A DNA stretch of 64,000 nucleotides from Pseudoalteromonas sp. P1-9. GTDB taxonomy: Bacteria; Pseudomonadota; Gammaproteobacteria; Enterobacterales; Alteromonadaceae. The position numbers were made by a program, and so were the translations under genes. The stretch is from positions 177,229 to 241,228 of the forward strand of contig NZ_LKBD01000003.1 in NCBI RefSeq assembly GCF_001399975.1. The letters run 5' to 3'. Below are positions 1 through 8,804 of the stretch, piece after piece. Under the pieces are notes generated by a model, which did no database searches, was not told where the DNA came from, and saw only the letters and a list, made by a program, of their open reading frames with translations. Position 1 is the first letter of the stretch. Each line of letters starts with the position of its first letter.

Positions 1-279
1 CACGCAAATGGTTTGATGTCTTATGCGTTTGGTATGTTGTTTGGCGCGGTAATTTTAGCTGCTGCCATTTGGTTTCTCTCAAAAATATTAAAAATTAGCG
101 AAGTTTCAGTATTTTGTTTGTTATCTATACCTGCATACTTTGTTCTACTTTCACTGCCAAGAGAAGCGTCAACAGTATTAATTGCTTTGGTCACGAGTTT
201 GTTTACGTGGGCTGGTTTTCTATTTCTTGATAATAAAGCAATGCTTGAATACCGAGAGCTTGAAGATGAAACGATTTAG
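1..279 (+). CDS. Membrane protein, 5' end outside the window
   Basis: The reading frame is open to the left edge. A TTG at 13 and an ATG at 16 are possible starts, but neither has a ribosome binding site in front, so the gene probably begins outside the window. The visible part is about 92 residues and has roughly three hydrophobic helices, then a charged tail rich in Glu. It overlaps the start of the DUF4124 gene by 14 bases, which suggests translational coupling. I do not recognise the family. That it is an integral membrane protein rests only on hydrophobicity. Confidence 0.55.
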   Translation, partial: HANGLMSYAFGMLFGAVILAAAIWFLSKILKISEVSVFCLLSIPAYFVLLSLPREASTVLIALVTSLFTWAGFLFLDNKAMLEYRELEDETI

Positions 280-736
280 TTATTATGTATTTACGCTATT
301 AGCAATAGCAATTATTGGGCTGTTTGTTATTAAACTACCAAACGGCGAAACTGTATTCTCTGTAAATGATCTACTGGATTCAGTAAAGCGTGTTAAAACA
401 ATTATTCCTAATGACATTGAATTGCCAAACATCAGCACTACGCAGGAAAAGCAGGTGAATGTGTATATGTGGGTTGATGAAAAAGGCGTTACACATTATT
501 CAGATATGCCAATAGAAGGCGCTAAGCAAGCCGAATTACCTGAGCTTACGGTGCTACCTGCCGAAAAAGCTGAATGGCCAGAGGCACAGTTGCCAGGTAA
601 TCATACACGCAAACACAAAGATACCGATAAAAGTTATTTCGAGCGCGTAAATACGCTCAAAAGAGATGCTGAGCTTGCTAAAAAGCAACTTGAAATTCGC
701 GCAAAACAACAACAAAAAGTACTCGATAATCTCTAA
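266..736 (+). CDS. DUF4124 domain-containing protein
   Basis: A 156-residue protein with one hydrophobic N-terminal helix (about residues 6-24) that acts as a signal peptide or anchor. A DUF4124 motif follows: a Tyr-x-Trp-x-Asp-x-x-Gly-x-x-His-Tyr-Ser-Asp pattern near residue 70. The C-terminus is a charged, Lys/Gln-rich probable coiled coil. DUF4124 proteins are small envelope proteins of unknown function common in gammaproteobacteria. I chose the ATG at 266 because it places the hydrophobic helix at the N-terminus; the frame extends 28 codons further upstream, but those overlap the previous gene heavily. It is probably co-transcribed with the upstream membrane protein gene. Confidence 0.75.
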   Translation: MKRFSYYVFTLLAIAIIGLFVIKLPNGETVFSVNDLLDSVKRVKTIIPNDIELPNISTTQEKQVNVYMWVDEKGVTHYSDMPIEGAKQAELPELTVLPAEKAEWPEAQLPGNHTRKHKDTDKSYFERVNTLKRDAELAKKQLEIRAKQQQKVLDNL

Positions 737-811
737 TAGATAGCCTTTAGATTACTTTAACTCAGTTTAGATTATGGTTAGAATTAACTAAATTTATTAT
801 GGGGTTGTGCA

Positions 812-1576
812 ATGTGTGAATTGCTCGGCATGTCAGCGAATGTGCCAACGGATATTTGTTTTAGCTTTTCAGGTTTATTAGAGCGTGGCGGTAATACAGG
901 GCCGCATAAAGATGGTTGGGGCATTACTTTTTATGAAGGTAAAGGATGTCGTACTTTTAAAGACTCTGAACCAAGTTGCACGTCTGAGATTGCCAAATTA
1001 GTAAAAGCGTATCCAATTAAAAGCTGCTCGGTAATAAGTCATATCCGTCAGGGCAATCGCGGTCGTGTGTGCCTTGAAAATACGCACCCCTTTACGCGTG
1101 AGCTATGGGGCAGAGAGATCACCTATGCACACAATGGACAACTTTCGAATTATCAAGATTTAAAGCCCGATTTTTATAAGCCTGTGGGCAATACTGACAG
1201 TGAGTTGGCGTTTTGCTGGATTTTAGATGAAATTCGTAAAAAATACCCGAAAAAGCCAAGTGACATGAAGCCGGTTTTTCGTTATGCCGCAAAATTAGCA
1301 ATTCAGCTGCAAGAAAAAGGCGTGTTTAACATGCTACTCAGTGATGGTGTATACGTATTAGCGGTGTGCTCAAACAATTTACATTGGATCACCCGTAAAG
1401 CACCGTTTGGCGAAGCGCGTTTAATCGATGCAGATATGATTGTTGATTTTAAAACAGAAACCACACCAAATGACATCGTGACGGTTATCGCAACCAGGCC
1501 ACTTACCAATAATGAATCGTGGCACAAAATGAGCGGTGGTGAGTTTGTATTATTTAAGCTAGGCGTGCCAGTATAG
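812..1576 (+). CDS. Class II glutamine amidotransferase, YafJ-like
   Basis: A 254-residue protein starting Met-Cys-Glu-Leu-Leu-Gly. After Met removal Cys2 would be the N-terminal nucleophile of the Ntn-hydrolase glutaminase fold. Other family signs are GWGITFY near residue 36, SHIRQGNRG near residue 76 (substrate-binding Arg), an HNGQ motif near 107 and NTDSE near 128. The length fits the E. coli YafJ family, which consists of a stand-alone glutaminase domain. The physiological acceptor of the ammonia is not known for this family. It is monocistronic, with a terminator behind it. Confidence 0.88.
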   Translation: MCELLGMSANVPTDICFSFSGLLERGGNTGPHKDGWGITFYEGKGCRTFKDSEPSCTSEIAKLVKAYPIKSCSVISHIRQGNRGRVCLENTHPFTRELWGREITYAHNGQLSNYQDLKPDFYKPVGNTDSELAFCWILDEIRKKYPKKPSDMKPVFRYAAKLAIQLQEKGVFNMLLSDGVYVLAVCSNNLHWITRKAPFGEARLIDADMIVDFKTETTPNDIVTVIATRPLTNNESWHKMSGGEFVLFKLGVPV

Positions 1577-1651
1577 TATCTATTGATAACTCATTTTGTC
1601 GATGAAAACACGTTATTCACTGCGTCGTTTTTCTATCGAAATAAATGAATT

Positions 1652-1680
1652 AAAAAAGCAGCGAATGTTCGCTGCTTTTT
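1652..1680. terminator. Bidirectional Rho-independent terminator
   Basis: The hairpin AAAAGCAGCGAA-TG-TTCGCTGCTTTT has an A-run on one side and a T-run on the other. It sits between the convergent amidotransferase and DUF3108 genes and can serve both. Confidence 0.85.
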
Positions 1681-1701
1681 ACGGTATTAAATTGATTTAA
1701 G

Positions 1702-2454
1702 TTATTTTATTACTTGGTAACTCTTTAGTTGCACATCAAACTGCTCAACGCCTTTTTCACCTTTCCACATACGTACCAACAGGTAATCCATGCTTGGCGC
1801 AAACCATGCTAAGGCTTGGCGTTTATCGCTGTTGTAAACGCGCTTGGCTTTGATTGTTTCGACATTACCATAAGGCAGTGTAATGGTCTCTGTGCCTAAT
1901 ATCTCAAACTTATAATGGCGAGCTTTCCCCTTTTTATCGACGATAGGGTAATCAAATACTTTTTTCCCTGCCATTAAATCCAAGCGCATTTTCGCTTGAT
2001 AAGTCATTAAATCTTGCACGCCAGTTTCCCAGTTAATTTCAAGCGGGTACTTTGAGCGATTAGACATCACTTGTTTTTTGTCGTGATTGAAATTTAATGT
2101 GTACTTGCGATCAGGACCCGTTCCGGTACGTTCCATCACATAGCTTAGCGGCTTTATATCACCATTCGTGCAATGAAATTCGGCGTGTTCGGAGCGTTTA
2201 TCATTGAAAATCATCCATTTGATATCGCTTTTATAACTTAGCTCACAGCCTTGCTCTGATACATTTAGGCGACGAAATGCACTGCCATGACGTTCACCTT
2301 GACGCAGAATATCGTATTCAGCTTGATATGAATGAAGTTGTGTTGGTGTTGCCGAAATAAATGGCGAGAAAAGGGCGCTGGTAAGAACCGCACCCATCAG
2401 AAATTTAGATTGTAGCGCCTTGCTTTGGAAGAACTTGGCCATCAAGAACTGCAT
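1702..2454 (-). CDS. DUF3108 domain-containing periplasmic protein
   Basis: A 250-residue protein with an N-terminal signal peptide (hydrophobic core about residues 19-34, likely cleavage after a Ser-Ala). The body is beta-rich and matches my recollection of the DUF3108 family, a group of envelope proteins of unknown function. The ATG at 2454 is preceded by GGAAA at a good distance and overlaps the 3' end of purN by 50 bases. An internal ATG at 2397 would give a non-overlapping start with a minimal signal peptide but has no clear ribosome binding site. It lies last in the purM-purN transcription unit, a position I recall as common in related genomes. Confidence 0.8.
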   Translation of the reverse strand: MQFLMAKFFQSKALQSKFLMGAVLTSALFSPFISATPTQLHSYQAEYDILRQGERHGSAFRRLNVSEQGCELSYKSDIKWMIFNDKRSEHAEFHCTNGDIKPLSYVMERTGTGPDRKYTLNFNHDKKQVMSNRSKYPLEINWETGVQDLMTYQAKMRLDLMAGKKVFDYPIVDKKGKARHYKFEILGTETITLPYGNVETIKAKRVYNSDKRQALAWFAPSMDYLLVRMWKGEKGVEQFDVQLKSYQVIK

Positions 2455-3043
2455 TATCTGTTTCCATTGTTAGTCGTTTTTCACAGAACCACTGAACCAC
2501 CAAAGGATAAATAATGTGCTCTTGTTGGTGAACACGTTGGGCTAACGTTTGCGCTGTATCGTCCGACTCAATAGCAACTTTGGCCTGCAAAACAACAGGA
2601 CCGCCGTCTAACTCTTCGGTAACGAAGTGTACGCTAACTCCATGCTCTTTGTCTTTTGCGTCCAATGCTCTTTGGTGGGTATTCAGACCCTGGTACTTAG
2701 GCAACAAAGATGGATGAATGTTCAACATTCTTCCTAAATAATTTTGCACTAAGCTTGGAGTTAGGATACGCATAAAACCAGCTAATACAACTAGATCTGG
2801 ACCAAAAGCGTCAATTTTATCCATTAACGCTGCATCATAGTCTTCACGGCTATCAAATGCTTTATGGTCAAGCACAAGCGTTTCGATGCCGGCATTTTCA
2901 GCGCGGGTAAGGCCATAAGCGTCTGGGCGGTTAGAAATAACCGCACAGATCTCACCATTAATTTGACCTGCTTTAACCGCATCAATAATGGCTTGAAGGT
3001 TAGAGCCGCTACCAGAAATTAAAACGACGATTTTGCTAGTCAT
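2405..3043 (-). CDS. purN: Phosphoribosylglycinamide formyltransferase
   Basis: PurN transfers a formyl group from 10-formyltetrahydrofolate to glycinamide ribonucleotide, the third step of purine synthesis. The 212-residue protein shows the phosphate-binding GSGSN near residues 11-15. The catalytic trio is Asn108 and His110 in NIHPSLLP and Asp146 in ELDGGP. Its ATG overlaps the purM stop codon by one base (TAATG), so translation is coupled. Length and motifs are normal for the family. Confidence 0.97.
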   Translation of the reverse strand: MTSKIVVLISGSGSNLQAIIDAVKAGQINGEICAVISNRPDAYGLTRAENAGIETLVLDHKAFDSREDYDAALMDKIDAFGPDLVVLAGFMRILTPSLVQNYLGRMLNIHPSLLPKYQGLNTHQRALDAKDKEHGVSVHFVTEELDGGPVVLQAKVAIESDDTAQTLAQRVHQQEHIIYPLVVQWFCEKRLTMETDNAVLDGQVLPKQGATI

Positions 3044-4083
3044 TAGATAATTTCTACTTGCTCTTCGCCCGCGTTAGCAGCTTGGATTTCACCAATATGC
3101 CATGCATCTTCGCCTTGCGCTTTTAAGATTTCTAAGCTTTGCTCAAGTTTATCTGCAGGAACGACTAAAATCATACCAACGCCACAGTTAAATGTGCGGT
3201 ACATTTCGTGTGTTTCAATGTTACCGTTTTCTTGTAACCAATTGAAAACAGCAGGCCACTGCCAGCTATCACCTTTAACAACTGCTTTTGCAGACTCAGG
3301 TAATACACGTGGAATGTTTTCCCAGAAACCACCGCCTGTGATGTGTGATAGCGCGTGAACGTCAACATCTTTTAGTAGTTCTAAAATTGATTTAACGTAA
3401 ATGCGTGTAGGTTCCATTAGGTGCTCGCCTAATGTTTTGCCTTCAAACTCAGCGTTTGTATCAGCACCAGACACTTCAAGTACTTTACGGATTAATGAAT
3501 AACCGTTTGAGTGTGGGCCGCTTGATGCAAGGGCAATTAGCTGGTCGCCTGCAGCTACTTTAGTGCCGTCGATAATTTTTGATTTCTCAACAACACCTGT
3601 GCAGAAACCTGCCATATCGTAGTCGTCACCTTCGTACATGCCAGGCATTTCAGCAGTTTCACCACCGATAAGAGCACAGCCAGAAAGCTCACAACCTTTA
3701 CCAATGCCCGTTACTACGTCAGCAGCAACATCAACGTCTAGTTTACCAGTTGCGTAGTAATCTAAGAAAAATAGAGGCTCAGCACCTTGAACGATTAAAT
3801 CGTTTACACACATAGCAACTAAGTCGATACCAACGGTATCGTGCTTTTTAAGGTCAATTGCTAAACGTAATTTAGTACCAACACCGTCGGTACCTGCAAC
3901 AAGTACTGGTTCTTTGTAGCCAGTTGGTAGTTCACAAAGTGCGCCAAAACCACCAATGCCGCCCATCACTTCTGGACGACGAGTTTTTTTAACTACGCCT
4001 TTGATACGTTCAACTAATGCGTTACCAGCGTCGATATCTACGCCTGCATCTTTATAGCTTAAAGATTGTTTCTGTTCGCTCAC
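3043..4083 (-). CDS. purM: Phosphoribosylformylglycinamidine cyclo-ligase (AIR synthetase)
   Basis: PurM closes the imidazole ring to form aminoimidazole ribonucleotide using ATP. The protein has 346 residues, close to E. coli PurM (345). The glycine-rich [12 protein letters not shown] near residue 41 and the TDGVGTKL motif near residue 65 are typical of the PurM/PurL ATP-binding fold, as is [10 protein letters not shown] near residue 189. It is the first gene of purM-purN-DUF3108. The promoter should lie in the 190-base gap behind cmoB; I see no convincing PurR box there. Confidence 0.97.
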   Translation of the reverse strand: MSEQKQSLSYKDAGVDIDAGNALVERIKGVVKKTRRPEVMGGIGGFGALCELPTGYKEPVLVAGTDGVGTKLRLAIDLKKHDTVGIDLVAMCVNDLIVQGAEPLFFLDYYATGKLDVDVAADVVTGIGKGCELSGCALIGGETAEMPGMYEGDDYDMAGFCTGVVEKSKIIDGTKVAAGDQLIALASSGPHSNGYSLIRKVLEVSGADTNAEFEGKTLGEHLMEPTRIYVKSILELLKDVDVHALSHITGGGFWENIPRVLPESAKAVVKGDSWQWPAVFNWLQENGNIETHEMYRTFNCGVGMILVVPADKLEQSLEILKAQGEDAWHIGEIQAANAGEEQVEII

Positions 4084-4219
4084 GGAAATTCCTTAACGGT
4101 TGCATGTGGGTTGCATAAAAAATTGCGCGCATTTTACCTGATTTCACGCGTTGCTACCACATTTATTGCAACTGGATGAGGACATTTGTCCAAGAAGTTT
4201 AAAGAAGTGTAGGGTGTGG

Positions 4220-4253
4220 CTCTCAAGCAAACAAATAATCGCTTGCTTGAGAG
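4220..4253. repeat. Long perfect hairpin between cmoB and purM
   Basis: CTCTCAAGCAA (4220-4230) is repeated in perfect inverse at 4243-4253, giving an 11-bp stem with a 12-base loop. It lies 22 bases beyond the cmoB stop codon and upstream of purM. There is no T-run on either side, so it is not a classic terminator. It may stabilise the cmoB mRNA 3' end. Confidence 0.6.
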
Positions 4254-4274
4254 TAACTTAGAGTGTGAGGGCGC

Positions 4275-5243
4275 TTAGGCTTCGGCAATTAAGATGGCAC
4301 GAAGCGGAGCAGGGTAGCCCTCGATGGTTTTATTTACATCGTTTGGATCAAGGAAATCCGCGAGTGACTCTGTGGTCATCCAATCGGTTTTACGCTGTTC
4401 TTCAAGTGAGGTTTGGTCGTTGTCTACCACACGTATATTTTTAAAACCAACGCGCTCTAACCACAAGGTTAATGCTGCGGTACTTGGGATATACCAAACA
4501 TTACGCATTTTTGCGTATCGGTCAGTTGGCATTAATACGCTATTTACATCACCTTCAACCACTAAGGTTTCAAGCACTAACTCACCACCAGGGCGTAACT
4601 GTGCTCTTAGTTGTGACAAGAAATCAATCGGTGAGCGACGGTGATATAACACACCCATCGAAAATACCATATCAAACGCTTTTAGTTCAGGTAATTGCTC
4701 TACGCCTAACGGTAAAAGATGCACATTAGGGTCTGGATTAAAGTGTTTAATCGCTTGGAATTGGCTTAAAAACAGATCTGATGGGTCAATACCCACAACA
4801 AACTCTGCACCTGCACCGCGCATACGCCATAGGTGATACCCCGAACCACACCCAATATCCAGTACTGTACGATTGGTTAAATCTGAGATATGCGGTAATA
4901 GACGATCCCATTTCCAGTCACTGCGCCATTCAGTATCAATATGCAAGCCATGAATGGTAAAGGGGCCTTTACGCCAAGGCATCATGCGCTTTAGCAAATG
5001 CTCAAGCTGTTTTGTATGTCCTTCGCTTAGCTCAGATGCGTCGCCAAACTCTACTTTATCTTGAATGTTAATGTGCTTGGTATTTGACTCAGGTAAATTT
5101 TTAAGAACTTTTTCCCATTTAGGCCAATCGCCATGTTGCGCTTCGCGTTGCCAGTGGCTGAGCTGCGCTGGCAGTGTTTCTAACCAAGGACTTAATGGTG
5201 ATTTTGCAATTGCTGCGTAAAAGTCAGTAAACCAGTTATTCAT
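4275..5243 (-). CDS. cmoB: tRNA U34 carboxymethyltransferase
   Basis: CmoB transfers the carboxymethyl group of carboxy-SAM to 5-hydroxyuridine at position 34 of tRNA, making cmo5U, which widens decoding at the wobble position. The 322-residue protein matches the usual length. It has the Rossmann SAM-fold motif [14 protein letters not shown] near residue 128 and the family-typical N-terminus ([12 protein letters not shown]). It lies 11 bases behind cmoA, its carboxy-SAM supplier, and the two form one operon. Confidence 0.96.
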   Translation of the reverse strand: MNNWFTDFYAAIAKSPLSPWLETLPAQLSHWQREAQHGDWPKWEKVLKNLPESNTKHINIQDKVEFGDASELSEGHTKQLEHLLKRMMPWRKGPFTIHGLHIDTEWRSDWKWDRLLPHISDLTNRTVLDIGCGSGYHLWRMRGAGAEFVVGIDPSDLFLSQFQAIKHFNPDPNVHLLPLGVEQLPELKAFDMVFSMGVLYHRRSPIDFLSQLRAQLRPGGELVLETLVVEGDVNSVLMPTDRYAKMRNVWYIPSTAALTLWLERVGFKNIRVVDNDQTSLEEQRKTDWMTTESLADFLDPNDVNKTIEGYPAPLRAILIAEA

Positions 5244-5254
5244 TTCTAAACCTA

Positions 5255-5977
5255 TTATTTAATTGCAATCATTGAGCAGAAGTTAAAACACTGATACCAC
5301 ACTTGGGTATGTTGAAAGCCGATCTCTGATAGGCGCTCAAAATGTGCATTGAGTGTTTCCGGGCGCATTACATTTTCAATTGCGCTGCGCTTTTGACTTA
5401 TTTCAAGCTCTGAGTAACCGTTTGCACGTTTAAAATCGTGGTGAAGGTCAATCAGCAAATCATCCACTAAGGTATTTTCACCTTTCACTTTTTCACTCAG
5501 TAGTAACACGCCACCGGGTTTTAAGCCTTGGTAGATTTTTTCTAACAAGGCAAAACGCTGAGGCTGCGGAATAAACTGCAACGTAAAGTTGAGTGCCACC
5601 ACAGATGCATTGCTTATTTCAATTTCGTTGATGTCGGCTAATTCAACAGTGACTGGTACATCAGAACGGAAGCCCTCAAGGTGAAGTTTACAGCGTTCAA
5701 CCATTGCCGCAGAATTATCAACCGCGATAATTTGGCAGTTTTGCTTGTCGATATTACGGCGCATGCTCAGCGTTACCGCGCCAAGCGAGCTGCCTAAATC
5801 ATATAAATTGGAATTGTTTTGCGCATATTGTCCCGCAAGCTTGCCCATTGTGCTTACAATGGTTGCGTAGCCAGGCACAGAGCGCTGGATCATATCTGGA
5901 AATACCTCAACAACGCGTTCATCAAAGGTAAAATCTTTAACCGCTTGTTGGTTTGCGTAAATATTGTCTTTACTCAC
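5255..5977 (-). CDS. cmoA: Carboxy-S-adenosyl-L-methionine synthase
   Basis: CmoA converts SAM and prephenate to carboxy-SAM, the substrate of CmoB. The protein is 240 residues; the family is about 245. The SAM-binding motif reads [14 protein letters not shown] near residue 60. The N-terminus [20 protein letters not shown] is family-typical. It is the first gene of cmoA-cmoB. Its promoter should lie in 5978-6146, left of the MITE. Confidence 0.96.
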   Translation of the reverse strand: MSKDNIYANQQAVKDFTFDERVVEVFPDMIQRSVPGYATIVSTMGKLAGQYAQNNSNLYDLGSSLGAVTLSMRRNIDKQNCQIIAVDNSAAMVERCKLHLEGFRSDVPVTVELADINEIEISNASVVALNFTLQFIPQPQRFALLEKIYQGLKPGGVLLLSEKVKGENTLVDDLLIDLHHDFKRANGYSELEISQKRSAIENVMRPETLNAHFERLSEIGFQHTQVWYQCFNFCSMIAIK

Positions 5978-6146
5978 TTGCGTGATCTCTCAAGCTTTTA
6001 ATCGGCATATTTTACGTTTTTTCTTGTCATTAGTCAGTGCCTTCATACAATCATTAATTAAAATTTTGATGTTTTTAGTAAAATTTAGTTTTCTCTTTTG
6101 TTAATTAGGTGTAGTTTGCTGTCTATACTCAATATAGTTGCAGTTC

Positions 6147-6413
6147 TAGGGTCTGTTGACCTTTTAAGTTCGTTTTTGCAGCAGTTTGATTGGGTTTTAT
6201 ACAAGGCAGAGGCTGCGTAGTATAGTTGTTCTATGTAAGTCAGCCGATAACACAGTAGAAAACCCAATCAAGCGTTGCCGAACGGTTCTTTTGAGCGCAC
6301 TTTTCTCATTGTTGCTCGATATTCGCTTAGATTGCTAGGCCACACATCGAGCGCCGCGATAAAAGCACGCTCAAAGAGAACAAAAATAGAACAGCAAAGA
6401 TCAACAGACCCTA
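6147..6413. mobile_element. MITE-like non-coding element with terminal inverted repeats
   Basis: The element runs from GGGTCTGTTGACCTTT at 6149 to AAAGATCAACAGACCC ending at 6411, about 263 bp, flanked on both sides by TA. The termini match at 18 of 19 positions when the flanking CTAG is counted. Inside are a 13-bp perfect inverted repeat (6186-6198 with 6259-6271) and a second structured arm (GCTCGAT 6314-6320 with ATCGAGC 6346-6352, within a longer imperfect stem). There is no credible coding frame. TA flanks and short inverted ends suggest a non-autonomous element moved by an IS630/Tc1-type transposase. The right end lies 12 bases before the DUF3334 start codon. Confidence 0.75.
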
Positions 6414-6425
6414 GGCAGAGTAAGA

Positions 6426-7112
6426 ATGAGAAAAAATAATACAATCAGTACCGAAGATATTTTAGCGACCTTATGTAAATCCGTAACCGAAGTGCTGTCG
6501 GCGGCAACCAACAATAAAATCGCCTATTCTGCCATGGTGCAGAAAATAACACGCACCTGTATGCGTCCCGATATCGGCTGCTTTGTGCTGTTTGACGGTG
6601 GCTTTACTGGTCTTGTTGTGAAAAACTTCACGGCGCAAGCTGCGATGGAAATTTATGGCGACTATATGCGTAATATGGGTATGCCAGAAAGTGAGATTGC
6701 TAAGAGCCACTTATCAGACGACGTGTCAAATGTGCTTGGTGAACTTATGAACCAAGTTGTCGGTGATTTTACCAATAAGGTACGTGAGCAATTACATACA
6801 TCCATTACGCAGAACCAGCCAAAAATGATGGCAATTAATAAGCAAGTTCAAATCTCTGTTGATACCACCATGGATAGACCGCAAGCACGCCGCGTCACGT
6901 TTACCACAGAAGATCAAAATATCTTTTACCTAGAACTCGCAATGGATAAAACCGAGTTTATCAAACTGCATGATTTTGATATTGCTGAAGCCGTTGATCC
7001 AGACGATATTATTGCCAACGAAAAAGCAAAGCCAACAAAAAAGAAGACAGAAGTAAAATCATCGGCAAACGATGATATTGATGACGACTTTATGGCAGAC
7101 CTTGGGTTGTAA
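6426..7112 (+). CDS. DUF3334 family protein, CheC/CheX-like
   Basis: A 228-residue cytoplasmic protein that I recognise as DUF3334, found in Vibrio, Shewanella and Pseudoalteromonas. The central part (about residues 85-120) carries DEVSNVLGELMNQ-like and VVGDF stretches, with an Asn in ELMNQ resembling the active-site helix of CheC/CheX phosphatases, so a role linked to chemotaxis or phospho-signalling is possible but unproven. The C-terminus is a Lys-rich linker and an acidic tail (DDIDDDFMADLGL). The start is preceded by AGAGTAAGA. The MITE ends just upstream, so the original promoter has been displaced or replaced. Confidence 0.8.
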   Translation: MRKNNTISTEDILATLCKSVTEVLSAATNNKIAYSAMVQKITRTCMRPDIGCFVLFDGGFTGLVVKNFTAQAAMEIYGDYMRNMGMPESEIAKSHLSDDVSNVLGELMNQVVGDFTNKVREQLHTSITQNQPKMMAINKQVQISVDTTMDRPQARRVTFTTEDQNIFYLELAMDKTEFIKLHDFDIAEAVDPDDIIANEKAKPTKKKTEVKSSANDDIDDDFMADLGL

Positions 7113-7131
7113 CACCTTTTACCATTTTATT

Positions 7132-7157
7132 AAGGCCTCATTCGTGAGGCCTTTTTT
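7132..7157 (+). terminator. Rho-independent terminator
   Basis: AAGGCCTCA-TTCG-TGAGGCCTTTTTT forms a 9-bp stem with a stable tetraloop and a T-run, 20 bases behind the DUF3334 stop codon. Confidence 0.92.
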
Positions 7158-7279
7158 GTATCTGCAGCTAAATCATTGTTCCTCATAACAAACTTAGTAA
7201 ACAACTGTTAACAGGTGGTTGTTTATTGGTCATTTCTTTAATATTTTGTACCTAAAATAGATAAATTCAAAAGTAAGTT

Positions 7280-8017
7280 ATGAAAATTAAAGTCGTGATT
7301 TTAATCCTAGTGTCTCTCGTTGTGGGTGCAGCCTATTTATACGGAATATCTGATGAGCACACGCAGCCTGCTCAGCAAGTTGAGTCTGTGGTTGTTGCCA
7401 CAGAACAGCCTAGCGAATTAGTGCTCGCCGCTGGCACTTTAGGGGCAGGAAAAGACGTTACCACGGATGAAATAGAAATCACAGTTCAGCCAGCAAAGCC
7501 ACAAGGCGCCGACATGCCTGAGCAAACAAAAAGTCATTACAGCAATATCATAAAATCGTCACCAGAAGCAAAACACTATTTAGCCGATGCTGGGCTTATT
7601 CCTTCTGATTTAAACGGTGAGCACTATGTTGAATTTGATCTCGACGCGTTACGGGCGCTTGAAGAGGGCAATACGTTTGATATGGCAATACCACAAACGG
7701 CTGAAGAATTTTCAGCGGAAGTCACTAAGGTAACGGTTTTCCCCAATGGGGATAAAAGTGTTCATGCCTTAGTGGTGGGTGGCGATGGGCGTTTTCATAA
7801 TACCGTACTGACGGTTGGCAGTGACGCGCTTTATGGCCAATTTACGGTACCGTCAGGTAACTATGCATTTGAATCTAAAAATCAGCATGGTTGGATAGCC
7901 GCTAAACGTGATCTTTATAAAAATCATGTTGAGCATATGCCAAACCAAGGTGATAGCGATGACCACACGTCATCACATAATCATGACCCCATGTCGGTGG
8001 TCGATAATGGCAAATAA
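7280..8017 (+). CDS. Membrane-anchored, propeptide-like protein paired with a metzincin
   Basis: A 245-residue protein with an N-terminal hydrophobic helix (residues 4-22) lacking a clear cleavage site, then a low-complexity linker. The region from about residue 110 to 215 has alternating beta pattern and Gly turns (for example VTVFPNGDKSVHALVVGGDG, then TVLTVGSDALYGQFTVPSG). This resembles the propeptide usually fused in front of bacterial reprolysin-like (M12B/M72-type) metalloproteases. The tail is His/Asp-rich (DDHTSSHNHDP). It ends 23 bases before the metzincin gene, which itself starts directly with the catalytic domain. I infer a separate propeptide or folding partner, anchored in the inner membrane and active in the periplasm. 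No direct family name can be given. Confidence 0.6.
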   Translation: MKIKVVILILVSLVVGAAYLYGISDEHTQPAQQVESVVVATEQPSELVLAAGTLGAGKDVTTDEIEITVQPAKPQGADMPEQTKSHYSNIIKSSPEAKHYLADAGLIPSDLNGEHYVEFDLDALRALEEGNTFDMAIPQTAEEFSAEVTKVTVFPNGDKSVHALVVGGDGRFHNTVLTVGSDALYGQFTVPSGNYAFESKNQHGWIAAKRDLYKNHVEHMPNQGDSDDHTSSHNHDPMSVVDNGK

Positions 8018-8040
8018 GCCAATCTAAAAGGGAAATCAAA

Positions 8041-8787
8041 ATGAAGAAAATGGTAAAATCGGCTGCAGTAGCGGCAGCCTTACTTGCGTCTAACGCTTAT
8101 GCAGCAACCATTGATATTGCAGTGTTATACACAGATGAAGCAGCACGTAAAACGGGCAACATTAACACTAAAATTAACCAGTTAATCTCGTTTTCAAATC
8201 AGGTGTATAGCCAAAATGGCAATAACATTACGCTACGCTTAGTAGGCTCTTCAAGTATTGGTAATGTAAGCGCACAGCCAACAGAAGGTATGCTACGTTC
8301 ATTAACAAACAGTTCAAGCATTCAAAATTACCGTAACCAAACACGTGCAGATATGGTTGCATTACTGGGTACTAGTCAAGCCGTTGGTGATAATTCGGGT
8401 TTAATTTCATGCGGTATTGCGTGGGTTGGCCAAGGCAGCAACGGTCGCTTATACAATTCGTCAAGTGATCTAATGTATAGCATTACAGCGGTAGATTGTG
8501 GTGCTACGACCTTTGTTCATGAACTTGGCCACAATATGGGATTAGCGCACTCACGTAAGCAAGGTGATACGCGTGGTGGCGTGTATGTTGATGGCATGGG
8601 TCATGGTGTACAAAATGTATTTGCTTCAATTATGGCGTATCCTCATGTGTTTGGCAGTGCAACACAGTATGACTACTTTTCTAACCCAAATTGGAGCCTT
8701 GGTAGTTACCCGTATGGCGTAACAGGCCAATCATACGCGCACAAAACCGTAAATGCTGTGCGCGATCAAATCGCTAGCTTTAAATAA
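8041..8787 (+). CDS. Secreted reprolysin-like zinc metalloprotease (metzincin) without propeptide
   Basis: A 248-residue protein. Residues 1-21 are a signal peptide ending Ala-Tyr-Ala. The mature chain opens at once with TIDIAVLYTDEAARK, the first strand of the catalytic domain. The zinc site is HELGHNMGLAHS, with His160, Glu161, His164 and His170, and the Met-turn is SIMAY with Met198. Cys124 and Cys153 may form a disulfide. Bacterial relatives normally carry about 150 or more residues of propeptide between signal and catalytic domain; here that part is missing and a similar region is encoded by the gene just upstream. The ribosome binding site is AAAGGGAAA. A terminator follows at 8807. Confidence 0.9.
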   Translation: MKKMVKSAAVAAALLASNAYAATIDIAVLYTDEAARKTGNINTKINQLISFSNQVYSQNGNNITLRLVGSSSIGNVSAQPTEGMLRSLTNSSSIQNYRNQTRADMVALLGTSQAVGDNSGLISCGIAWVGQGSNGRLYNSSSDLMYSITAVDCGATTFVHELGHNMGLAHSRKQGDTRGGVYVDGMGHGVQNVFASIMAYPHVFGSATQYDYFSNPNWSLGSYPYGVTGQSYAHKTVNAVRDQIASFK

Positions 8788-8804
8788 TTTTTAAAGCACC
8801 CCTG

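Noticed and set aside
4084..4219. PurR operator upstream of purM
   Set aside because: No sequence close to ACGCAAACGTTTGCGT could be found.
6085..6267. 60-residue minus-strand frame
   Set aside because: It starts inside the MITE and runs across its end; no ribosome site and no protein-like composition.
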